Shown: positions 13,523 through 19,159 of the stretch, one piece after another | How the letters are laid out: every line of letters starts with the position of its first letter | Position numbering within the stretch: position 1 is the first letter of the stretch | NCBI GenBank assembly: GCA_947630345.1 | Contig: CANRHF010000013.1 | Span: forward strand, 1-19,159 | Length of the DNA stretch: 19,159 bases | Direction: 5' to 3' | From: an uncultured Oscillospiraceae bacterium | GTDB lineage: Bacteria > Bacillota > Clostridia > Oscillospirales > Oscillospiraceae | Notes under the pieces: generated by a model | Databases searched by the model: none | Told to the model about the DNA's origin: nothing | What the model saw: the letters and a program-made list of their open reading frames with translations, nothing else | Position numbers and translations under genes: made by a program

Positions 13523-15061
13523 ATGACATATCATAACCGGAACTATTCTTATAATGCCCGTAATTCCCGCAGGAGGAAGCGCGGTTTTCCTTGGGGCGCC
13601 GCCCTTGTAGCGTTGGTGGGGCTGTTGTCCGCGGTTTTTTGTGTGCTGATGGGCCTGACCAAGCTGCTGCCCCCCTATTATCTGATTCTTCTGGGCCTGC
13701 TCCTGGTAGCCCTCACCGCCCTGGTGGCGGTGCTGGCCCTTCAGAGAGGAGCTGGGATCCGTACCACCGGCATGGTTTTCGGCGTTCTGGCCTGCCTGCT
13801 GCTTTTAGTGGGGAGCCTGGGTGTGGGCAGGACCCTGATGGCCATGGGCAATATCACCAATCCCGGCAGGGAAGAGATCCAGGTTGGTATTTATGTCCGC
13901 ACCGATGACCCTGCCCGGATCCTGGGTGACATGGGGGATTATACTTTCGGCATTCTCCGGTCTATTGACCGGGAGAGCGTGGATGAAACTGTGGCGCAGG
14001 TCACCCAAAAGCTGGAGCGGGACATTGCCATCGCCGAGTATGACAGCCCGGCCCAGATGGTCAACGCTCTTCTGGACGGCCAGGTGGACGCCATGATTTT
14101 GAACGAGGCGTATTTGGATGTTTTGACGGAGACGCCCGGCTTTGAAGATGTGGAGAGCCGGGTGCGGCAGGTCATTGCCATGAGCGTCTATGCCCCCGCC
14201 CCTCCCAGCGGGCCTTCCTCCGAATCCACTCCCGCCTCGCCGAACGACTTTACGCCCGTCGACCCGGTGACCGGTGAGCTTCAGCCCTTTGTGGTCTATG
14301 TCAGCGGCATCGACAGCCGTACCGGTCTGGACACCCGGAGCCGCAGCGACGTCAATATTCTGATGCTGGTGAATCCCAATACCCACCAGATCCTGCTGGT
14401 TTCCACGCCTCGGGACTACTTTGTGCCCCTGTCTATCTCCGATGGTGTGAAAGATAAGCTGACGCACGCCGGCATTTATGGGATCGACGTATCCATGGAC
14501 ACGCTTGAAATGCTCTACGGGATCGACATTAACTACTATTTCAAGGTTCATTTCGGCGGCTTTGAGGAGATCATTGACAGCCTGGGCGGAATCACGGTTA
14601 GCTCTCCCATGGAATTTAGTTCCAATGGTTACCACTTTGATGAAGGCGATAACTATATGGACGGCGCAAAGGCGCTGGCCTTTGCTCGGGAGCGGTACGC
14701 CTTTATCGACGGAGACTTCCAGCGGGGGCGGAACCAGATGGCGGTGATCAAGGCCGTGATCAATAAGGCCATGTCGCCCAGCGTTCTGACCAATTATCTC
14801 CCGCTTTTACAGGCGGTGGAAAACGGCTTCATTACCTCGGTGCCCTATGACCTGCTGGCGACCTTGGTGCGGGAGCAGCTGTCTGATAATCAGTCCTGGA
14901 ATATCGTCTCCTACGCCGTCAGCGGCTATGGGGACTACCAGGTCACCTTCTCCCAGGGCGTGGAGGCGTCGGTAATCATTCCGGACGAGTCCACGGTGGA
15001 GACCGCCAAGGAGCTTATGAAGCAGCTGCTTTCCGTTCAGGTCGTGGAACAGCCGGAATAA
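13523..15061 (+). CDS. LCP (LytR-CpsA-Psr) family cell-wall ligase with extra N-terminal extracytoplasmic domain
   Basis: LCP enzymes move lipid-linked glycopolymers onto peptidoglycan outside the membrane. The 512 residues begin with a basic cytoplasmic tail (RRRKR) and three membrane helices (about 25-47, 52-73, 84-105). Next is a domain at about 118-222 that looks like a periplasmic solute-binding fold half (KLERDIAIAEYDSPAQMVNA and DGQVDAMILNEAYLDVL). A Pro/Ser linker (224-246) leads to the LCP domain from about 256. Pyrophosphate-binding residues are present: Asp264 in GIDSR, Arg274 and Asp276 in RSRSDVN, Arg297 and Asp298 in TPRDYF, and Arg389, Arg401 and Arg403 in the RERY and RGRNQ region. 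GGAGG lies nine bases before the ATG. It is followed after 13 bases by the CapD-like gene. Confidence 0.92.
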   Translation: MTYHNRNYSYNARNSRRRKRGFPWGAALVALVGLLSAVFCVLMGLTKLLPPYYLILLGLLLVALTALVAVLALQRGAGIRTTGMVFGVLACLLLLVGSLGVGRTLMAMGNITNPGREEIQVGIYVRTDDPARILGDMGDYTFGILRSIDRESVDETVAQVTQKLERDIAIAEYDSPAQMVNALLDGQVDAMILNEAYLDVLTETPGFEDVESRVRQVIAMSVYAPAPPSGPSSESTPASPNDFTPVDPVTGELQPFVVYVSGIDSRTGLDTRSRSDVNILMLVNPNTHQILLVSTPRDYFVPLSISDGVKDKLTHAGIYGIDVSMDTLEMLYGIDINYYFKVHFGGFEEIIDSLGGITVSSPMEFSSNGYHFDEGDNYMDGAKALAFARERYAFIDGDFQRGRNQMAVIKAVINKAMSPSVLTNYLPLLQAVENGFITSVPYDLLATLVREQLSDNQSWNIVSYAVSGYGDYQVTFSQGVEASVIIPDESTVETAKELMKQLLSVQVVEQPE

Positions 15062-15074
15062 GCAGAAACTAAAG

Positions 15075-16865
15075 ATGGTGTGTATGGAAGGATTGAACGG
15101 AAAAGGGAAAAAGCGTTTTGAACATTGGCCGGTCGTCGGCGTTGGCCTGGCGGTTTACGATGCCCTTGTGGTGAATCTCGCTTACTTCTTGGCTCTCTGG
15201 CTGCGGTATGACTGCCAGTTTTCCGCCATACCTGCGGACGGCCTCCGGTGGCTGGGCCGGTTCGCGCCCCTTTACACGCCGGTATGCCTGGCCATTTTCT
15301 GGCAGTGCCGGATGTATCGGGACCGGTGGCGGCATGCCGGGGATCGGGAGCTGCTGCAGGCGGTGCTTGCCGTCTGTTTGGCCTGCGCTGCCCAGATCTT
15401 GGGCGTGTGGGCGCTGTTTGGCAGAATGCCCGCGGCCTACTATGCCATGGGAGCGCTGCTGCAGCTCCTGGCGGTGCTGCTTCCCAGGCTGCTTTACTGC
15501 CTGGTGTGGGGGATCCTCCACCCGGAAAAGGCTGTCCGGGAGATTCCTGTGGAGGAGCTGCTGGGCCGGGAACCGGTGAAAATGAATACGGAGGAGGCGC
15601 TGTCCTTCCTCCGGGATAAGACCGTGCTGGTGACGGGAGCCGGTGGGCTGATCGGCGGCGAGCTGTGCCGTCAAATCGCCGGCTGCGGCGTCAAAAAGCT
15701 GATCCTTTTCGACATCCGCGATGACCATACCGACGCTCTTCAGCGGGAGCTGAAGGAGCAAGCGCCCCAGCTGGATCTGGGGGCCCTGGTGGGCTCCGTC
15801 CAGGACGATCGGCGGCTGGAGAAGGTGTTCTCTCAGTACCGCCCCCAGGTGGTGTTCCACGGAGCGGCCTACAGTGCCGCGCAGGTGCTGGAGGGGAGCC
15901 CCTGGGAGGCTGTGAAGAACAACGTCCTGGGCACCCATCAGACAGCTTGGGCAGCCATGGCCCATGGCTGCCAGCGGTTTGTGCTGGTCAGCGCGGACGA
16001 AGCGGCAAAGCCTTCCGGCGTCATGGGGGCATCCAGACGACTCAGCGAAATGATCCTGGAGGCCTTTGACCGGATGATTCGGGAGGGGCGTTCCCAGGAG
16101 TTGACCAGACTGCATTCTCGCCGAGTAAGGAAGGAGCCTGCGCTCCTGCCGGAGGATGTAAACACAGAGTTTGTCGCGGCACGATTGGGGAATGTGCTGG
16201 AGAGCAGCGGTTCCGCGGTGGCCATGTTTCAGCGGCAGATCGCCCAGGGCGGACCGGTGACGGTGCCCGACCCGGAGGCTGCTTGCCGCTTGATGACCGC
16301 CCAGGAGGCTGTCGGACTGATCCTTTATGCCTGCGCCCATGCCAAGGACGGGGAGATCTTCGCGCTGGACATGGGAGAGCCGGTGAACCTCGATGCCCAG
16401 GCCCGGAAGCTGATCCAGCTTTCCGGCCACCGACCGGATCAGGATATTTCCATTGCCGATGCCGGCCATTGCCCGGCGGAGGAGCCCCGAGAGGAGGGCA
16501 CGGCGGCGGAGGAGGGCTCGGAAAAGACCTCTGACAGCGGGATTTCTATCTGCCGTCCTGTTCCCTTTGACGCGGAACGCCTTCTTGCCCGGCTTCCCGG
16601 GTTGATGAAGGCGGCGTATGAGGAGCGTGGCAACGCCCGGGAGCGGCTGCTTCAGTTGGTGTCTGATCCCGGCCCGGCGGAGGCGGAAGGCGAAGACTCC
16701 GGGGAGGATTCGGCGGAAACGGCCACCGACTCCGAAGCAACGCCGAAGACGTCCGAGGGACCGGAGACAACCCCTCAAACCCAGCGGAATCAGAAAAAGC
16801 GCCGTAGGAATCGGCACAAATCCAAGCCCCAGCAGAACTTAGAAAGCACGAGCGATGCGCAATAA
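15075..16865 (+). CDS. CapD/PglF-like polysaccharide biosynthesis protein, probably catalytically degenerate
   Basis: Active relatives are membrane-bound NAD-dependent UDP-GlcNAc 4,6-dehydratases (PglF, CapD) that make sugars for surface glycans. The 596 residues have about four N-terminal membrane helices (roughly 20-145) and a Rossmann domain with TGAGGLIGGE (187-196). The domain then follows the family order: FHGAAY, PWEAVKNNVLGT, VMGASRRLSE (316-325), RLGNVLESSGS. Several usual catalytic or substrate residues differ. STDKA is SADEA (306-310, Thr to Ala and Lys to Glu), AYKHVP has lost its KHVP, and the MGATKR lysine is Arg321. It ends in an acidic then very basic, low-complexity tail (QKKRRRNRHKSK). 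ATG at 15075 or 15084 is possible; neither has a strong ribosome binding site. It may be a structural or regulatory pseudoenzyme for the LCP partner. Confidence 0.85.
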   Translation: MVCMEGLNGKGKKRFEHWPVVGVGLAVYDALVVNLAYFLALWLRYDCQFSAIPADGLRWLGRFAPLYTPVCLAIFWQCRMYRDRWRHAGDRELLQAVLAVCLACAAQILGVWALFGRMPAAYYAMGALLQLLAVLLPRLLYCLVWGILHPEKAVREIPVEELLGREPVKMNTEEALSFLRDKTVLVTGAGGLIGGELCRQIAGCGVKKLILFDIRDDHTDALQRELKEQAPQLDLGALVGSVQDDRRLEKVFSQYRPQVVFHGAAYSAAQVLEGSPWEAVKNNVLGTHQTAWAAMAHGCQRFVLVSADEAAKPSGVMGASRRLSEMILEAFDRMIREGRSQELTRLHSRRVRKEPALLPEDVNTEFVAARLGNVLESSGSAVAMFQRQIAQGGPVTVPDPEAACRLMTAQEAVGLILYACAHAKDGEIFALDMGEPVNLDAQARKLIQLSGHRPDQDISIADAGHCPAEEPREEGTAAEEGSEKTSDSGISICRPVPFDAERLLARLPGLMKAAYEERGNARERLLQLVSDPGPAEAEGEDSGEDSAETATDSEATPKTSEGPETTPQTQRNQKKRRRNRHKSKPQQNLESTSDAQ

Positions 16866-16867
16866 AG

Positions 16868-16902
16868 AATCCCTGCCGGAGGCGCTGCCTCCGGCAGGGA
16901 TT
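16868..16902. terminator. Bidirectional intrinsic terminator between convergent operons
   Basis: A perfect 16-bp stem (16868-16883 with 16887-16902) with a three-base loop is flanked by TTTTC on the right and, read on the minus strand, by TTCTTTATT. It sits two bases after the CapD-like stop and 11 bases beyond the GNAT stop, so it can serve both. Confidence 0.92.
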
Positions 16903-16912
16903 TTCTACTGAA

Positions 16913-17413
16913 TCATGGTTTTTTTAGATAGATTGCGTACCGGTGGCCCCGGGGTGTCGCCTCCACCGGGCGGAAGCCCTGGCTTTCAAAGCACCTCCGG
17001 GAGGCATGGTTCCAGGAATAGATCTCCCGAACCCCCAGGGAGTCGAATCCAAGCGAGCGCCCCCGGGCAATCAGCGCGGCAACCAAAGTCCTCCCGATGC
17101 CCTTTCCCCGATAGGCGGCTTCTCCGATCACCAGGGGCATATCCTCCCGGGAGAAGGTCACGTCCCCAATCGGGCGGAAGACGTCCTGCTCCAGCAGCTC
17201 GATGTAGTAAAGCTCCCCGTGGGCATTTAAATAGTTGTACATCCGCTCCAGCTTTTCCCGGGTATAGGGCTCCCGGATCCCGTCCACCAGATAGACAGTC
17301 TCCGGATCCCGGTACCATTCCAAGGCCTCCGGGATCACGTTCTCAAACCGCCGCAGCCGGAGAGCCGGCGTGACCGTTAACTGCTCCGGCTGAGGAATCT
17401 TCGCGATGGGCAT
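16913..17413 (-). CDS. GNAT-family N-acetyltransferase
   Basis: GNAT enzymes transfer an acyl group from acyl-CoA to an amine. The 166 residues include the acetyl-CoA pyrophosphate loop YRGKGIGRTLVAALIARGRSLGF (motif A, given here around its RGKGIG core). A preceding strand reads RPIGDVTFS, and motif B contains NHASRRCFESQGF. The substrate cannot be told. The start is ATG at 17411-17413, because GGAG lies just upstream; a TTG 12 bases earlier lies inside that site and is rejected. It is the last gene of a minus-strand operon with DUF3786 and the ASKHA protein, 16 bases after DUF3786, and ends at the shared terminator. Confidence 0.9.
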   Translation of the reverse strand: MPIAKIPQPEQLTVTPALRLRRFENVIPEALEWYRDPETVYLVDGIREPYTREKLERMYNYLNAHGELYYIELLEQDVFRPIGDVTFSREDMPLVIGEAAYRGKGIGRTLVAALIARGRSLGFDSLGVREIYSWNHASRRCFESQGFRPVEATPRGHRYAIYLKKP

Positions 17414-17429
17414 GGGATTCTCCAAAAGT

Positions 17430-18038
17430 TTACATAAAACTTTTAATGTGAGAAATGAGTAAATCTCCCGCTACCACCCGGTCCTCAGCGGCAAAGCCGG
17501 TGGCAAAATTGTCAGAATACAGGACTTGGGCGCTGGGGGGAAATTCCTCGTCTCCGGCCCAGAGCAGGAGCTGCATCCGATACGGACCGATCAGCTGGAA
17601 CTGATATCCGGCGTCCCCGTGGCCAGCCGGTTCCCCTCCGGCGGCCTGGGCCGCCTTTTGGAAGGCGGGGAGCCGGGTGGCGAAGGTGAAGGCCGCCCGT
17701 GTCAGAACCCGCCCGGTATAGGGCTGAATGTACAGCTCCCCCCAGGGCATTTCCCGGAAGGTCTTCCACTGCCCCAACCAGGGAAGGTCCCGCCCCTCCA
17801 GCAGATAGCGCAGCAGGAAGGTCTGGGCCGGCAGGGGCGGGATTTTGCCGCCGTCCAGCGGCTTTAAAGCGTAGGGCTCCGGCGTCAGGGCGTAGCGCCG
17901 GCCCAGAAGGTCAACTTCGAACTTTTCCCCGTCCCAAATTTCCTCCCCCAGCCGGGCCTGGGCATCCTTTGGGTCCAGGGCGGCAAACAGAGCGGCATAG
18001 TGGGCGAAGGGGACCTCTTCCTTGTGATTTTCGGGCAT
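17430..18038 (-). CDS. DUF3786 family protein
   Basis: This is a 202-residue soluble protein with no signal or membrane helix. It matches what I recall of DUF3786: an N-terminal HYAALFAALD block, FEVDLLGRRYAL, a helix with QTFLLRYLLEG, WKTFREMPWGELY, AGYQFQLIGPYRMQLLLWAGDEEFPPSAQVLY and a C-terminal AEDRVVAGDLLI. The biochemical function is unknown. The family tends to occur in anaerobes with corrinoid and acetyl-CoA pathway genes, which fits its position one base after the ASKHA corrinoid activator. AGGAGG lies six bases before the ATG. Co-transcription and translational coupling with the ASKHA gene are likely. Confidence 0.8.
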   Translation of the reverse strand: MPENHKEEVPFAHYAALFAALDPKDAQARLGEEIWDGEKFEVDLLGRRYALTPEPYALKPLDGGKIPPLPAQTFLLRYLLEGRDLPWLGQWKTFREMPWGELYIQPYTGRVLTRAAFTFATRLPAFQKAAQAAGGEPAGHGDAGYQFQLIGPYRMQLLLWAGDEEFPPSAQVLYSDNFATGFAAEDRVVAGDLLISHIKSFM

Positions 18039-18039
18039 G

Positions 18040-19159
18040 TCAGACCTCCTGACGGCTGTGGGGGAACAGCCGGGCGTCGGTGTGGGGCAGGAAGCAGGCC
18101 GCCACGAAGGCGTCCATATACCCCGGGTGGGTGGACAGCTCCAAATAGGTCATATTGGCGGCCACCTGGGCCACCTTTTCCACAGCCTGGTCGCCCATAA
18201 CCATGGCGTAGGCCCCGGTCAGGGAGGAATTGCCAATATAGCGGAATTTTTCCAGCTCCACATCCGGGAACATCCCGATATTCACGGCGTTTTTCATGTT
18301 AATGCCGGAGCCGATGCCACCGGCTACATAGACCTTGTCGATCATCTCCACAGACATATCCACCGCCTTGAGCAGGGTGTCGATGGCGGAGAAGATGGCG
18401 CCCTTGGCCCGGATAAAGTTGTCGATATCCACCTCGTTGATGGAGATCTCCCGGCCGGTCTCGCTCTGCTCCGGCTCCGCCAGGACAAACCGGCCCATGC
18501 CGTGCTGGTCCCGCCGGACCCGGCGGCCCTCCCGGACGAACAGGCCCTTGTTGTTGATGACGCCGCAGCGGAACGGTTCGGAAATGATGTCGATAATGCC
18601 GGAGCCGCAGATGCCCACAGGCTTTTGACCCTTTTCACCCACCACGGTCAGGGTGGGCTCCATGGTGGCTCTGTCCAGAACGCAGGCCTCGATGGCCCCG
18701 TCGGTGGCCCGCATCCCGCAGGAGATATCGCCGCCCTCAAAGGCCGGCCCGGCGGAGCAGGCACAGGACATAAGGAAGTCCCGGTTGCCGAAGACGATCT
18801 CCCCGTTGGTCCCCAGGTCGATAAAGAGGCTAAATTCGTCCTTGTCCCAGATCATGCTGGCCAGGGCCCCGGCGGTGATGTCGCCGCCCACATAGGAGCC
18901 GATGTTGGGGGCCAGGAACACCGGGGCCAGGGGATTGGCCGGCAGCTTCAAATCCCCGGCCAGCAACCCGTCCCAGGCGAAAAAGCTGGGGATGTAGGGC
19001 TCCATCCGCACGCTCTGGGCGTCCACCCCCACAAACAGGTGGTTCATGGTGGTGTTGGCCCCTACGGACAGCCGTAGGATGCTCCGGGCGCTGACGCCCG
19101 CGGCCTTGCACAGCCCGGCGATCAGAGGGGTCAGGGTCTCCTTCACAATGGCGTCCTGG
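18040..19159 (-). CDS. ASKHA-domain corrinoid activation protein (RACo/RamA-like), partial at 5' end
   Basis: RACo-type proteins use ATP to drive an electron from a [2Fe-2S] domain onto Co(II) corrinoid proteins and so reactivate methyltransferases. About 372 residues of the C-terminal ASKHA part are present. Visible motifs are VGANTTMNHLF, PNIGSYVGGDITAG, the phosphate loop IDLGTNGEIVFGN, CACSAGPAFEGG, GICGSGIID and VAGGIGSGINM. The frame stays open through the right edge, so the N-terminal ferredoxin-like and linker domains, if present, lie outside; a GTG at 19144-19146 is not taken as the start. The target is probably a corrinoid methyltransferase encoded nearby. Confidence 0.9.
   Translation of the reverse strand, partial: QDAIVKETLTPLIAGLCKAAGVSARSILRLSVGANTTMNHLFVGVDAQSVRMEPYIPSFFAWDGLLAGDLKLPANPLAPVFLAPNIGSYVGGDITAGALASMIWDKDEFSLFIDLGTNGEIVFGNRDFLMSCACSAGPAFEGGDISCGMRATDGAIEACVLDRATMEPTLTVVGEKGQKPVGICGSGIIDIISEPFRCGVINNKGLFVREGRRVRRDQHGMGRFVLAEPEQSETGREISINEVDIDNFIRAKGAIFSAIDTLLKAVDMSVEMIDKVYVAGGIGSGINMKNAVNIGMFPDVELEKFRYIGNSSLTGAYAMVMGDQAVEKVAQVAANMTYLELSTHPGYMDAFVAACFLPHTDARLFPHSRQEV

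Noticed and set aside
15069..16817. Long open frame on the minus strand opposite the CapD-like gene (582 codons)
   Set aside because: It is antisense to a clear protein family member. GC-rich third positions keep the opposite frame open, and its product is Arg/His/Gln-rich without any family pattern.
18037..19077. Plus-strand open frame of 346 codons opposite the ASKHA gene
   Set aside because: Antisense to a protein with a full set of ASKHA motifs; no motifs of its own.
1..19159. CRISPR array, tRNA or rRNA genes, intact transposase or integrase
   Set aside because: I looked for regularly spaced repeats, cloverleaf-like blocks ending in conserved T-arm sequence and DDE or tyrosine recombinase motifs, and saw none.

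Overview
This is a GC-rich, gene-dense stretch of a low-copy chromosomal type. It most likely comes from an anaerobic Firmicute of class Clostridia, perhaps an Oscillospiraceae-like gut bacterium; this is inferred, not proven. The reasons are a Gram-positive set of neighbours (ComF, an MreB-type actin, an LCP cell-wall ligase, PadR), AGGAGG-type ribosome binding sites, sigma-A promoters, an ATP synthase c subunit with a sodium-type ion site, and a corrinoid-activating ASKHA protein next to a DUF3786 protein, as in anaerobes with corrinoid methyl-transfer metabolism.

Layout. Bases 1-3860 (minus strand) are the front of an F1Fo ATP synthase operon: atpZ, atpI, atpB, atpE, atpF, atpH, atpA, with atpA running off the left edge. 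It is driven by a good sigma-A promoter at 3885-3913. Bases 4095-8322 (plus) hold a small membrane protein of unknown role, recD2, comF and an mreB-type gene, packed with overlaps and closed by a very strong terminator. Bases 8473-10479 (plus) are a two-gene unit with its own promoter: a peptidase S51 homologue and a GH109-like Gfo/Idh/MocA protein.

Bases 10480-11668 break the pattern. A palindrome-rich spacer is followed by an AT-richer 2H phosphoesterase (2'-5' RNA ligase family) gene, then by about 400 bases with no gene that look like debris of a mobile element. Bases 11669-13058 are a PadR regulator plus HAAS-type membrane protein module. Its consensus promoter is filled by a perfect 21-bp palindrome, the obvious candidate autoregulatory operator.

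Bases 13118-16902 are a probable envelope unit: a promoter, a long and strongly structured leader of about 370 nt ending in an attenuator-like T-run, an LCP protein with an unusual extra extracytoplasmic domain, and a CapD/PglF-like membrane protein that has lost key catalytic residues. A bidirectional terminator at 16868-16902 separates it from a minus-strand operon reading in from the right edge: an ASKHA/RACo-like corrinoid activator (partial), DUF3786 and a GNAT acetyltransferase.

The items most worth a second look are the structured leader with the LCP and pseudoenzyme pair, the PadR operator, the sodium-type c subunit with an extended a subunit, and the foreign patch at 10690-11650. I see no CRISPR array, rRNA, tRNA or intact transposase.
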